Origin: Gnetum montanum
Lineage: Eukaryota; Streptophyta; Gnetopsida; Gnetales; Gnetaceae
NCBI GenBank assembly: GCA_015680685.1
Contig: MNCI01004374.1
Location: forward strand, 375,415-439,414
DNA length: 64,000 bases
Reading direction: 5' to 3'
In this document: positions 1 to 12,060 of the stretch, in pieces
How positions within the stretch are numbered: the first letter of the stretch is position 1
How the letters are laid out: every line of letters starts with the position of its first letter
Translations under genes and position numbers: made by a program
The notes under the pieces: model-generated
Databases searched by the model: none
What the model was told of the DNA's origin: nothing
What the model saw: only the letters and a program-made list of their open reading frames with translations

Positions 1-29
1 GGGAAAGAATATCATGAACAATATGTTGA

Positions 30-1040
30 GGGTAATAAATGGTGTGTGTGAGCTATGTCATAAGTGAAAATTACAAAAGATTACACAAGTGGGTCCTCCC
101 CAAAGCAGGTTCCAACCTATAATGCCCTTGTGTAACCACACTTAAAATGTCTGTGGGCACTAGAAGGGTTAAATGTAATTTGCATAGATTCCACAAAACA
201 CACACATGTAAATATCATCGGAATGAGGTTAGAATTCTATGTTACACATGGCACGAGCTACAATTACACGAACAATGAGATGAGACGAACTCGAGAAAAA
301 GATTGTAGAGATTGGGACATGAGGTAACTGACCCAGGGCACAGTGAATCCTACGTGTAAAGCATGATTAACATGTCATTAACCCATCGTTCCAAGATCAG
401 GACCAAGTCCATTCCTCTAATCAGTAACATCACATTTTTTCATCCCATGATGAACAACTATGAGAGTACCATAACAACAAGGCGTACAATCACTTGGTGT
501 TTTGTTCAAGGGAGGAGTGATTTTTGTTTTGTGGTACTTTTCTTTTCATTTTCTTTTTCTCTCTTTTTTTTTCTTTCTTTTTCCTTTTTTTGAATACTGA
601 ATCCAGAGAAGCCGCCAACCTTTAGGCATGGATGCATGTCTTTCTAGTCGAACTGCCTAGAATAACATTGGATTTTGAGTGTCCTTTTGATTACTCTTAC
701 TCCCATTTTTCATTAGATCTACAAGGATCTTAGTACAACCACGTTGCATGATAACTCCCACAGACGTCACCAAAGAGAATCCACAAGTCCCCTTGATGTC
801 ACACCCTAATCATTCCCTCTTGGTCCATCATTATTCACTCTGGGTACAATGAACACAGAATTAATTTTAAGTTTTAAAAATGTCAAGAATATCACTATAC
901 CCTTAAACAGAACCTCTTATTTGTAGAGTGGATGAGTGGGTGTAATGGGCTCACTGTTCCAACTAATTGATCATTCGAGACTTAATAACATAGAACACAC
1001 CTCAACCAACGATCCACATGAGTGTTTTATTTATAGACGA
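30..1040 (-). repeat. About 1-kb dispersed repeat, copy a
   Basis: This stretch is a diverged direct copy of 11020-12060. Shared blocks include cctccccaaagcaggtt near 95, cttgatgtcacacc near 793 and the A-rich tract after 1040. A minus-strand TATA-like CTATAAATAAAACA lies near 1026-1039. That suggests an LTR read on the minus strand, but neither end can be fixed. Confidence 0.6.
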
Positions 1041-1171
1041 GATTACTTACAAAAATGTAAAAAGAAAAAAACACAAAAAGATAAAAAGATAAAACAAAAA
1101 GTTGAAAATGAAAAAATGAAAAACTGGAAAACAAAGACCTGAAAAATTAAAGAAAACTGAAAAAATATTTA

Positions 1172-2152
1172 TTAATCTTGGTTGTTATTAGAATGGGGGG
1201 TATCCCCCATAACTAAATGGTTGAGTATGGAAAGGATTAATAAATGGAAGATGAGGATCCTTGCATGTTGGAAGTATTGGGGCCCGGTCATACTTACCTT
1301 GTCGAGGTTCACACACTTGATTATAATGAGCATAGTGGGGCAATTTATACGATGTAGTTCCTGGATAACGAGTTGACCCACTATGATATTTGAGACTGTT
1401 AGATGGTATGCAAGGATTGGGATGATGCCTCCCATGGTTGTGTTCATTGGGCCGTATGGTTTTTGGAGTGTTAGATAGTGGCCTTGATCAAGTAACATGA
1501 GGTGTCAGGTTCGAAGGTAAGGGTGCACCACAATGTGGGACTTGTGCTAAGTTGGAGGATGAAGTGGCCTCAGAATTGTGTTATCCCTTCTTACAGCCGT
1601 GTTTAAAGAAGGGGTGCTTTTGATATTGCTAAGGTTTCTCACTGCTGTTGGCAGTAGTGGCACAAGTAACGTTCATGGGTTGTTGCTGTGGTGCAGGCAC
1701 CTTAGGAACAGTTGGTGGCAATGTATAAGGAGGGAAAGGATGAGAATATTGAAAGTTAGGAGGATTATAAGGTGCACAAGGTGGTGGTTGTGTTGAAGGC
1801 ATGGGCTGATAGTATTGAGGAGAATGGTACTATGGTGAGATAGAGTATGTTGGCTCAATTGGAGAAACAAGATGTTGAACAAGATAAGCATTTGGATTCG
1901 GATGATGCGAAGGGTGTCTCCAGTCTAAGGGTGGTCTCCCCCATGATTGGGAGTGTTGCCACTGTGATCTAACACAGTATCTCTGTACGAACTCTAGATG
2001 TAATGTGTTTCCCCAATGCTCATGTAAATGTAACAATATTGGGCATTGGCCCTTGGGGTGATCGTACAGGCATATGTTGCATTCACACGTATGATTGGCA
2101 GTTGAGCTCTTATTTTCCTTATCCCTTCTTTCCGATTGTCTAATGTTTTGTC
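1172..2152 (-). pseudogene. Gag C-terminal tail relic (Pro/His/Tyr-rich)
   Basis: Downstream of the gag domain on the minus strand, broken frames encode Pro-, His-, Ser- and Tyr-rich sequence, ending in a YGGYPPF-type segment near 1195. Such low-complexity tails are common between gag and protease in plant gypsy elements. Frameshifts and stops prevent translation. No protease or polymerase follows before the window edge repeat. Confidence 0.5.
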
Positions 2153-3168
2153 CTACTTCTTGGATGTCAAAACTCTATCTCCAATAATGTTGATAAATTC
2201 TCCACACTTTTGATACGTCCATTCCAACATCTTGTTGATCTTTGCCTCGACTTCTTCTAATGTTTGTTGTGTTGGCAAAGATGATGTTTCCACCTTGAGA
2301 TTGGTTGATTTCTCCTTTTTATGATCATGAACCTTTGTTAAGTTGAGATTTTGGTCCCGTTGATGTTTTTCAACACTCTCCCATCTAGCCATTTCTCCTT
2401 CTTCTTTTGCTACCTGCTTAATAAGCTCTTGGACTTGATGGGTTTGTAGTTCATATAGTTGACCTTGGGCATACATTCCTAAGGTCTCTCTTGTTTCATT
2501 ACATAGCCCATCAATGATATGGTACATTAGCCTTTCCTCAGAAAATTGATGGCCTGGATAGTTGTTTAAGAGTGCATAATATCTTTCTAAGGCCATGTCC
2601 AACGGTTCATGTTGTGCTTGTTTCCATCCTTGGATTTGTTTCCTCAAGGTTGACACTCTTGCATAGGTTTGATATTTTTCGTTAAAGACTTCTACCATTG
2701 TTGACCAATGTCATATTGAATTTGGTTTTAACGATCTATACCATACTTTTTCTTGGTCAACGAGTGTCATAGGGAAGAGCTTGAGTTTTTTCCAATCATT
2801 ATCAATGTTGTTCCGTGTACAGGCAGCGTAGAAGTCTTGTAAATGTTGATGCGGATCTAAGTCGTAGCCTCCTAAAAAGTAGGGAAGTTGTTTAAATCAA
2901 GCCTGGGTAGATAGCTCTCTTTATGATGCCTACGTGAGATTCGAATAGCCTCTTGTATTTGGGTTAAGGTTGTAGTGGCCAGTAGGGGTTCATCATCATC
3001 AGGTAAGTTATGCTTTCGTGCGTTGGGATGACGTTGCTTTCGTTCATGTTTATAAGAAATCCCCACTTCAGGTTGTGTACTCCAATCTTCATCGTCATAT
3101 AGTTCGTTGGTTCTCCAATGAACTTCCTCACTAAGTGTGGCATTATCGTGATCTTGTAGGAGAGCCAT
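2153..3168 (-). pseudogene. Ty3/gypsy-type gag, broken
   Basis: Minus-strand reading gives an acidic N terminus (MALLQDHDNATLSEEVHW), then LGGYDLDPHQHLQDFY, WKKLKLFPMTL, WYRSLKPNSI, HWSTMVEVFNEKYQ and a long helical segment. These match the retrotransposon gag domain that forms the particle shell. The frame is broken by a one-base shift near 2881 and by TGA at 2711-2713, where a Trp codon is likely ancestral. The same gag family recurs at 39030-40225. The PBS and LTR lie just upstream (3291-4110). Confidence 0.8.
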
Positions 3169-3290
3169 GGTTGTGAAGTTGTGTGTGAATTTGTATCTAA
3201 CTTTTTATAATTATTTCTTTCTAAAAGATATATCGTTAAGTCCTTTATAGTGACCTTGTATGATATAACTAATGTAGATAACTAGCACTG

Positions 3291-3308
3291 TCCCCGGCAA
3301 TGGCACCT
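3291..3308 (-). other. Primer-binding site, tRNA-Asp type
   Basis: The minus strand reads AGGTGCCATTGCCGGGGA, one base after an LTR end CATCA. It closely resembles TGGCGCCGTTGCCGGGGA, the tRNA-Asp primer site of plant Athila/Tat-type gypsy elements. Its place between LTR and gag supports the call. Confidence 0.75.
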
Positions 3309-3309
3309 A

Positions 3310-4110
3310 TGATGAGTGGCGAGGTAACCCTACACTCAACCATACGAATACAAGCGTTTCCACGCACGATCCGGTCAAACTCCATAGATGGACTAGTTGT
3401 GGCACCTAGACAGTTAGCCTTAGGTCGCAGTTCGATGTCTTCCCACTTGGACTAGTATTATATTTGTCACATATGGTTTAGTCCAGAGTGAGGTGTATGA
3501 TGGGTTTTCTAATCTAATGCTACTCCTGAAGGAAATGCAAAGTAATAATTAACTAATCTAGGAGAGAAAGGGTGAGAGAATCTAATCTAGCCTAAGTGCG
3601 ATGAGCTTCCGTTCCTTGATTATTCGTACACATCTTGGATTTCATGCACGACTACCACTGGGATTACCAAGTGCAAATCCTAGATACACTACTGGGTTAC
3701 CAAGTAGTCACACTTAAATGCTCATAATCAAGTCGTACTCATTCCACGTTCTAACATGAGTTAAGGGTGAGAGAGTATTAACTAGGAAAGCAGTAAATAA
3801 CAATAAAAATTAAATAATAAATTAATTAAACTAAGTGAATGCTGCAATGCTAAAGTAATCTCAATCTTTATTGCCGGTCATGTGCGTGTCCAAGTACATC
3901 ACACTCGAATCAAGGATGTCGTACAATTACATTCACCACACTGTGGGCATACACTGGAAAATATTCTAACTGTGGAGGGATAAAACTACCAAAGTCTAGC
4001 TACAATCTAAATCTACAACTGTGAAACAAGGGAGAGCCGCCTCTTATTTATAGGACTGGCGACGGGCTGCGATATCGCGTTTGCCCCAAATGACATCTCA
4101 TCAATAAGGA
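3310..4110 (-). repeat. LTR copy A of the ACTGGGTTACCAAG family
   Basis: This LTR is read on the minus strand and ends at 3310. Copies B, C and D share the terminal block TGATGAGTGGCGAGG, an internal GTACACATCTTGG block, repeated ACTGGGTTACCAAG-like units and a minus-strand TATA box CCTATAAATAAGAGG near 4045. The outer end near 4110 is approximate. Confidence 0.7.
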
Positions 4111-4604
4111 ATAATTGAATAAGAACAATCAACTCTTTATTGGCTCACAAGTAAGATGAAAATGCATAAATTTGTTAAAATTTGTTAGTATGTATGCCAT
4201 GTAGCATAAAGAAAATGCAAGTGAAATAACTCATTAGAGTGTAATTTAATAGAATATGTCATGTTCCCATTCTTTGATGCTATCATTTCATAATAAATGT
4301 TGTAATTATTGCAAAAGATTTTAAATGATAGGTTATGTTATCATTATGATATACAATTATGTTTTTTGAAAAAAGCTTTATGGGTTTGACTTGAGGTTTT
4401 TATACAAGTGATTTAGAGGTCATGTTAGCATAGATTTGTAGAATTAGCAATGGTGAGTAATGAGAATTTAATGAAGTAAGATAAGATGAGATTTGGTCAT
4501 CCTTTTTGGCCAAGTCTAGGCTTATGTTGGATTGGTTCTAAAGGAAAAATATAGAAGGAAGATAACCTTAGAAATGACTTGAGGAATTAGAAAATAATAG
4601 CTTG
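4110..4604. other. Unassigned AT-rich stretch
   Basis: I see no coding, repeat or regulatory structure I can support in this stretch. Confidence 0.4.
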
Positions 4605-4683
4605 ATATTGCCCATTAGACTCAAATCCAAAACTTGGAGTTACCAAATTAAGAGTCTTACCTCTAGCAACACCCTTACATGGG

Positions 4684-4830
4684 GGGTGTTGGAACCTAAA
4701 ATGTTATTTTAATAATATTTACCTCCAAGATATATAGTCCAATTAAAACTTTATAACTTGGTTTTACTCAATAGAATCAAACCCATAACTTGGAGTAACC
4801 AAGTCAAGAGTCTTACTGCTAGGCTAACAC
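4684..4830 (-). repeat. tRNA-like SINE family 1, minus copy
   Basis: On the minus strand a box-A-like GTTAGCCTAG, a box-B-like GGGTTTGATTC and the tail TTTTAGGTTCCAACACC can be read, matching the + copy at 41950-42098. A second, head-only piece lies at 4605-4672. Confidence 0.6.
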
Positions 4831-4966
4831 CTAGTGGTATGGGTCTTGGCTTGGTAACCCTAGGTTATATGTTCAATTCTACTATGTAATATTGAGTTAT
4901 AAACTTCTATAAATCTTGGGGTGTACCTATGTTTTAATTATTTTGGGTTCCAACACCCTCACCTTA
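4831..4966 (+). repeat. tRNA-like SINE family 1, plus copy
   Basis: Box-A-like CACCTAGTGGTATGG and box-B-like ATGTTCAATTCTAC are followed by the tail TTTTGGGTTCCAACACC. The head abuts the minus-strand copy at 4684-4830, making an inverted pair. Confidence 0.65.
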
Positions 4967-5019
4967 TTGGTAGGCTAACACCTAAGAGTTAACACCCTTA
5001 CATGGGTTGGAGGGGATTT

Positions 5020-5165
5020 TGGAATCCTAAAATAATTGTAATATAAGTAGACCCTCAAGATATGTAGTTAAATTAGAACATTATAACTTAGAATTGTTCA
5101 CCAGAATCAAACCCATGACTTGGAGTTTTGAAATCAAGAGTCTTACTACTATGTTAACATCCTTA
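5020..5165 (-). repeat. tRNA-like SINE family 1, minus copy
   Basis: The tail complement is at 5020 and the head near 5163. The box-B complement GAATCAAACCCATGACTTGG is well kept. An 18-base G run follows directly. Confidence 0.6.
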
Positions 5166-5179
5166 CATCATGAGAAAGT

Positions 5180-5198
5180 GGGGGGGGGGGGGGGGGGN
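5180..5198 (+). other. 18-base G run ending in an N
   Basis: Eighteen G bases (5180-5197) are followed by a single N at 5198. The length of such a run is rarely reliable in an assembly. Confidence 0.9.
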
Positions 5199-5224
5199 TT
5201 GTTAGGGGACACAGATGGGCAAGG

Positions 5225-5370
5225 GTGTTGAAACGTCAAAATAATTGTAACACAAAAAAACCTAAAGATATATAATCTAATTTGAACTTTATAACTTAAC
5301 ATTACCTATCAGAATCGAACCCATGACTTGGAGCTTTTAAATTGAGAGTCTTGCCTCAATGCTAATAGCT
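5225..5370 (-). repeat. tRNA-like SINE family 1, minus copy
   Basis: The reverse complement shows a box-B-like GGGTTCGATTC and the family tail. This is the fourth near-complete copy within 0.7 kb. Confidence 0.6.
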
Positions 5371-5406
5371 TATTTCTTTGTATTTAAAAGTATCTTTGGC
5401 TTGAGA

Positions 5407-5510
5407 TTAGGGGTTGGAGAGCAAGGGGAGGGGGTGGTGAGGGATGTGGGGGAAGGGGGTAGAGGTGAGAAATGCATGGGGTGGTGGAGGGTAGGGGAAG
5501 ATGTAAGATT
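5407..5510 (+). other. G-rich tract
   Basis: More than ten runs of three or more G occur in about 100 bases, in an otherwise AT-rich region. The + strand could fold into G-quadruplexes, or this could be a decayed purine tract of a retroelement. Confidence 0.6.
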
Positions 5511-5576
5511 TCAAACCTCAAAAAAATATTAATAACAAGTAAAAAAATTAGAATACATCACATTCTTAATCATTAA

Positions 5577-6345
5577 TGATGAGCGGCGAGGTACCCCTAC
5601 ATTCAACCATACGAATACGAGTGTTTCACGCGTGATCCGGTCGAACTCCAAGGACTAAGTGCGTACATGCCTTAATCGAACACTCAGGGTTAATTAATCG
5701 TTGTCTTCCCAAACTTACTTGTATTGTCACGGTTGTATGGTTAAGTAAGCTTGGGGTATATGATTTTTATAGCTTTTACCTTTTTTATGTCTTCTGTTAA
5801 TAAAGGAGAGGGAGAGGAAACTAAGTATTCATTAACTAGTTTCTAATTGTTACTAACATGAGTATCTGTTCCCACTCCCTGTACACATCCTGAACCAGTG
5901 CAATGCTACTGGGATTACCAAACGCTAATCATTACTGGGTTACCAAGCGCTACACGCATGCTTGAAGCGGTCGTACTGAGTGTACTTAACTAAGAGGGTC
6001 AAAGGTTGAGAAAGAAATTAATTAACTAGGAAAGCATTAAACATTCAACCATAATTAATTACTAATTAGCTTAATCTGTATGCTGCAAGGTTTATCATAA
6101 AGTTCATCTTTATTGTTGTACACAAATGTGTGCTCAGGTACAAATTGCTCGAATAAAGATCCGTTCACTCTATGACTCCTACTGTGGGCACATAGAAATT
6201 ATTCTAACTCTGGAATGACTAAACTATAAGAATTTGGCTAAGGGTCTAAGTCTAACTATTCTGGAACAAAGAGTGTCGCCTCTTATTTATAGAAGATGAG
6301 GCAGGACATGATATCATGGCTCATCAATTGAGTAGAAAGCACCAA
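5577..6345 (-). repeat. LTR copy B of the ACTGGGTTACCAAG family
   Basis: It starts TGATGAGCGGCGAGGTACCC. It carries CTACTGGGATTACCAAACGC and TTACTGGGTTACCAAGCGC, and a minus-strand TATA box near 6272-6282. No primer site is seen next to it, so it is probably a solo or orphan LTR. Confidence 0.7.
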
Positions 6346-6511
6346 CAACAAAATAGGATAATTATTTGTTAGTAACAAGGATGGCTTTAGTTTTAAGAAC
6401 ATTTACATCATTTTCAATATTTGTATTTGAAACAATTAAACAAATGGCCTTCACCATGAAAAAATTTACAGGAAGATTACTAATGAGTGGTTTGAGAATT
6501 CCAACACTCAA

Positions 6512-7150
6512 TGATGAGTGGTGGAGTAGCCCAACATCCAACCATATGAAATATGAGTGTTCACGCATAGCTTGGTGGAATTCTGTGGACAAGGCAATGT
6601 GAATATGCTAGTAATTGGTTAAAGTTCAAGATCGTTTTCTTCTCATATGGAGCTAGTATAATTTATGTGTATGGTTTAGCTCTTAGTGAGGTGTATGATA
6701 TATTGATGTTCGTAGGCCATAACTCCTAGCTATGATGATAAAGTGTGAAAATGATTATAAGTCTAAGGAAAATGGTAAAATAATATACTCTATCCTAGAG
6801 TGATGAGCATTTGTTCTTGGCTTGTTGTACATGTCTTGGGATCATGTAATCGTTATTAGGGTTACCAAGTGAGTTCACTACTAAGAAAATCAAGTGAAAC
6901 CACTACTGGGTTACCAAACAATTACACTTAATGCTTGAAACCAGTCCTACTCATTCTGCTTTACTATTGNACAAGAGTTTACCTACAAATGGAATGAAAG
7001 TTATTCGGCCATGCACCTAAGTGTCTTATTTATAGGTTGGCATGTGTGGAGTGATATTGAATATATGACATCAAAGCTTGTGCCCTAATATTAGGGATTT
7101 GATATTGTAGCTCCAATATCAGATGCTTGATATCGTTACTATGACAAAAC
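6512..7150 (-). repeat. LTR copy C of the ACTGGGTTACCAAG family, decayed
   Basis: It starts TGATGAGTGGTGGAGTAGCC. It carries GTACATGTCTTGGGATCATG, a CTACTGGGTTACCAAAC unit and a minus-strand TATA box near 7027-7037. A single N interrupts it at 6970. It lies only about 170 bases from copy B in the same orientation. Confidence 0.6.
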
Positions 7151-7589
7151 TTGATTTATCATACCCTCAAAACTGACTAAAAAGTCATCCTTGAGTTAAA
7201 ATAAAATGAGGATAGAGTTCCTTACAAAATTGGAAGGTAGATTTACATGACACTGACTACTATATACATGATTCTATGAATGCCACCGTGGCATTTTACA
7301 AAACAATTTACATAGGACATGACATGACAAATCTGATAAAAAAAATTTTGGTGAAGCTCAATGTAGTTTAGGTAGTTCTTGGTGGTGGCGGCTCTTCCAT
7401 CATTTTCTTCCCTTTATTGCCAAGCTTCTGGAACTTGTATCAATTCAAGAGCACCTAAAGCTTCTCCTATTTCATTCTTGGATCATGCATTGTCCATGCT
7501 GCTTGTGCAATGTGTGATAGAGTATGTACATCCCATGGGTATGGCAACTGTGGAAACATCTGATTCTCTTTGACATACTAGGCTACACA

Positions 7590-10140
7590 CTACCTCCTCT
7601 CCTCTTCGAATGCATTGGCCTTCTCATGTAATTCATGATAATCAGATGACCTTTGGGAAGAGTTTCTTACAACATCTTTCTGCCCTTGGTAGCTAGTCTT
7701 GACTACTTTTAATTTAGAGTTTTCCACTTGGAGTTTTTGTAAAGCAACCTTACAATCCATAAATTCTTTCTCATATAGGGCGTATGTGGCTACTACTTGA
7801 TGTTCTAGCTTGTTTCTAGGCATACCTATTGTTAACATGGCCAAGTTAGCATAATGAAGGGTAGTTAACCCCTTGTACTCTTCTAGGATTTCGATCTATA
7901 GGTCTTTATTCTACAATTCTACTTGGTGAATGGGGGCATAACTATCCAAGATGGGCTACTAGTTAGGATTTTGTGTTGATATGAAGCTAATTCTCTCTTT
8001 GGCTATTTGGAACTCTTTCCAGTTGATCTACTTGTACATTTCCACCTAATCACAGAAGTGTTGCTTAAGCCTTTCATGTTTCTTTGCCTTATTTTGCCAC
8101 ATGCTAATTTCAATATCTAACTTTTAATGGATGCTGCATACCTCATCGATTGAGAGGGTTCTATTTTCTCTTGTAAGGTAGCTCATATCTTGGTTAACCC
8201 TCACTAGTTGTTCTCTTAATTGGTGGATGCTTTCTTCTAGGATGTTTTTCTATTTTTCTATAGTGGTTAATCTTATATTATTGGCAGCAAGTTGTTTATT
8301 TTCTTTCTGGACTACGATGAGTGCCTTAGCATGTACATACATTTGTGCTTTTGCTATAAAGGAATTCTACCTCGCTTTCTCCTTATTCATTATCATTTGT
8401 TTATTCTGCTCAACTAGGCTATGCATCTACTTTATCCTGAACTATTCTATCTAGATAGATGCAACAAATTGTGTGGAATCTCTATGTTCAACTCTTAGGG
8501 GTATGAGCTCTTCTTAGAGTCTATGGATTTCTACTTCTACATGCTCTACCCTAGTTTCTGTCATGATCAATTTTCTTTTGGCAACGATTAATTCCGATTG
8601 CACTATAGTGACATCACTTGGGATGTTGAAGAGTGTTGTCATTACTTGTCTAGTCTATAGTAGTCGATCAAGCACATCTTCATGGTTAGCAGGAGTTATT
8701 GAGGTTTTGGCTGACATCTAAGCATATTTGGCTCCAGTTAGATTTACTAGTGGCACAACAAGTACATTGAAAGATTATTTGATGTGATTGGTGATCACCT
8801 CTACTGCTCCTGCTACATCTTGGTGCTATATTACCACTACTGTGGCTTCCTCTTTGGTCTCTACCACTACTGTGGCTTCCTCTTTGGTCTCTGCCACAAC
8901 TTGGAATGATGTAGTGTTCCCAAAGATCTATTGTAATCATTGGACCTCTCCTCTTGACTACAATGAATTCTATCCACTTGCTAGATTTGCTGAAATGGTA
9001 GGTTGTATGACATTGTTGATAAATCTATAAAGTTTGGCTTCCTTTCTTGTTCCCTAGCTAATGGTTTCTAAAATCTATTGCAAATGACTCATGGATGGTC
9101 TATAGTCCTACGATGATGGTGGTGGGACTAGCTATTACTATTATTCTTATTGTTGCTGCTATTGCTCCTACTGTTAATGTTGTTGCTCTTGCTCTTATTC
9201 TTGTTGCTCCTCACCCTAATCGTTTTTGGGTGATGCTTGTTTAAGCAATTTAGCATATGAAGCTTTTTGGGCTTTCTTGGAAACATCATTGGTGTATTCT
9301 AGGATTTTGGCTCACTTATGCAGCTTTTTGACAAGGCAAGGAAATGGAAGTGTTGGCTTTCTTACCTTTCTTTCTTTAAATCACATTTGAATTTTCATAA
9401 ATTAGAGTTGTGTGATATTGGTGTTGTATTTTCCCATTAGGATTGCATGTCCCCTAGCTGCATAAGTGGATAGCCTGTTTAGTCCTTTGGTTGGAATAAG
9501 TGATAGGTGTTGAATTTGAAATAGATTCACTTCTCCAGAGTTTGCTCACTATATCCCTTATTTTCCTTGCCATATGCATGTTTTAGCCATAATTTCTTGG
9601 TTTTAGCATCTGATCTTGTGGACAAATGTGCTATTTTTGCCCCTTCATTTGGTATGTTAAGAGCTTATAATATTGCCTTAACTAAGAATGAGACTGAGAT
9701 TCCTCCAATGTTAATTTCGGTGCCATCTCCTTTGTTATGTTACAATTGATAGGTTTCTTCAAGATACCATTTGCCACTATTAGATAGGATAGGCCACAGT
9801 GGTGATGCCTTACAGTTGTGTCTTTACTGCTTTTGGCATAAATTCCATGAATAGGCCAAAGTTCATTTCCATAATGACTATGGTTAGAATTGATATTTCT
9901 TGAATATATTGGAGGATGTCTTGTGATAATGTAAGGTGTTGTCCTTGCACTTATGACTCTTCTACCTCTCCTCGAGCTGATTGTCCCATATCTGGAGTTT
10001 CTTGATGGATACTAAGTAATTGGGCTTCCTACTCCTCGTGTTCTAGTTCTTGTCCTCTAGTTTTGCCTCTACCTTGATCTCTTAGTCATTTTCTTGTGCC
10101 TTGTGAGGGTTCTTCTTATGCTCCTTTCTTTGGGATCATC
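7590..10140 (-). pseudogene. Decayed retroelement polyprotein, unclassified
   Basis: One long minus-strand reading region runs from about 10140 down to 7590, with many stops. From its N-terminal side it gives an Asp/Glu/Lys-rich part, a folded-looking part around GTEINIGGISVSFLVKA (near 9700), an Asn/Ser-rich stretch (9131-9210), a VETKEEATVV repeat, and a long coiled coil (8500-7600, for example LEESIHQLREQLVRVNQ). Many stops are TAG or TAA where Gln or Trp would fit. I do not recognise the family. Coiled-coil gag-like proteins are common in plant retroelements, so that is the best guess. No polymerase domain is seen. Confidence 0.45.
8833..8892 (-). repeat. 30-bp exact tandem duplication
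   Basis: The unit beginning accactactgtggcttcct occurs twice without a mismatch (8833-8862, 8863-8892). On the minus strand it adds ten residues in frame, so it expanded inside the coding region of the decayed retroelement. Confidence 0.9.
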
Positions 10141-11019
10141 TACAATCGTTCAAGGGTTTGGAATTAGTAAGGTATTCTCATATATTCTTAATAGTTCCAT
10201 ACCTTACTCATACCCTTAGTTATGTTAAGTCCTTGGTTTATTATGATTGTAGAGTTAGAAAAATTTCAAAAAGTTTCCTCATAAGTGTTATTTTATTTAT
10301 AACTCTTCATGGCTATCTATTTTGTTCATATTCAAGGCTCGTAATGCTAGTTATGGTTCCTTAAGAGTTATTATTTAAGTGTTTTGGTGTTAATATGATT
10401 GATTTTTCATTAAAACTTTGAAGTTTCTTTTTATCCTTACCTCTAAAAATACCTTCCAAGCATTAGCAATTTTTCAAAAAATTGCTTAGATGTCCCTCAC
10501 TTTACTAGCATCCCCCTACAACTAAGTTGAGCACTACAGGATTAGATAGGTTCGAAAATCATGAAAATTGAAGTGGAAATGCACAAGTTATGGCTTAGGA
10601 AAGCTAGGAGGTCAAGGCTCTAATCAAGGAAGAAAATGTAAAAAATCTCCCCTTAGTTGAAATGAAAATGAGAAAAATTTTGCTAAGTGTCTGCCTATGT
10701 ATAGGTTTTGTATGTCCTAATATCGGGGTTTCAATATTAGGGCCCAAAAATTATTAGTTTCCATTTAGTTCTAAGGATAAAAATTAATTCTTGATGAATG
10801 TTAGGAAGGTTTAAAGTAGTATCAGAGGGTCCTTGATGGTAGATGATGCATATTTCATCAAAAATTTGGCATAGATAGTGTGTAAAGAAGGAATCTCAGG
10901 TTATGAAAGTTCATAAGATGGATACGAAGGGTAATGAATCCATGTTGTCAGAATGGAAAGTGTAAAGGATATGGGAAGTTTTTATTGGTTTAGAAAGGCT
11001 TAAGATGATGTGGAATCAC
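10141..11019. other. Stretch without a gene
   Basis: Around 10670-10760 a short block (ctaagtgtct ... tatagg ... cctaatat) resembles 7015-7085 of LTR copy C. It may be LTR debris belonging to the decayed element on its left. Nothing else is supported. Confidence 0.35.
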
Positions 11020-12060
11020 TTGGTAGGCATAAGATATAACAGTTATACAAATGAATCCTCCCCAAAGTAGGCTCTAGCCCTTAGTGCCCTTGTATAACCA
11101 CACCTAAAAGTGTCCTTAGGCACTTAAGGAGTTGAATGTAACACATACCTATTTAGCAAAACACACATGTTAGTACAACCAAATTGGGAAAATTACACTA
11201 TGTTATACAAAATCATAAGTTATGACTATTCTTAAAGTGAGATGAGATGGACTTAAAAGGAATTACAGATTCAAGATGCGAGGTATCTTACCATAGGCAT
11301 AATGAATTCTTTTGTTTTATTAGTGGTTACAGTAATCACCAGCCTTTCTTTCCAAGATTCAAACCAATTCTAGACCACATTCTAGTGACATTGCATCATT
11401 TCATCTCTTGGAGTTACAGTTGTAAGACTACCATAGTTGAAGGGAGTATCGTCACTTGGCATATTATTCAAGGGAAGATTTTATTCATGGCACCTTTTTT
11501 AGATTTCTGAGAAGTTACCTACCTTCAGGTATGGGTAACATGTCTTTCTAGTGGAACCCTTAGAAATTTATTCTATGCTCTTTGTTTATTATTATTATTT
11601 TTCTATGTCAACCTTTCAAGGCAGCACTTATTTTACTCTTACGCCCATTTTTCGTTAGATATAAGATAAAATACAACCTTAGCAACAAGATAGAACTTAC
11701 TATAGTAATTCAAAAGAATCCACAAATCTCCTTGATGTCACATCCTTTACATTCCCACTTGGTTCTTCACTTTTTGGTCCAAGCATAATGATCATAGTTT
11801 TATTCTTAGTTGTATAATGGAAACGAATGTCATTATGGTGATGGTAAGAACCTCTTATTAATGGAATTGATGGTGTGGATGGTATGGGTTTACTGTTCAA
11901 ATAATCAATCCCTTATGACATGATATCATAAAGAAATCTTTACCTTATTGGACTACATCTTGCCTTTATTCTTAATGTGTCTTATTAACAATAAAAAAAT
12001 TATGTACAAAGGAAATAGAAACAAAGTATGAAAAAGACAACATGAAAAAGGTGTAAAGAG
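11020..12060 (-). repeat. About 1-kb dispersed repeat, copy b
   Basis: Diverged direct copy of 30-1040. Shared blocks include gaatcctccccaaagtagg, tgtctttctagtggaac, ttgatgtcacatcc and the closing A-rich tract. It lies to the right of a minus-strand retroelement body (7590-10140), the position expected of a 5' LTR. Confidence 0.6.

Noticed and set aside
363-593. 76-codon + frame ending in Phe/Ser-rich sequence
   Set aside because: It is a low-complexity product of a T-rich tract inside a repeat.
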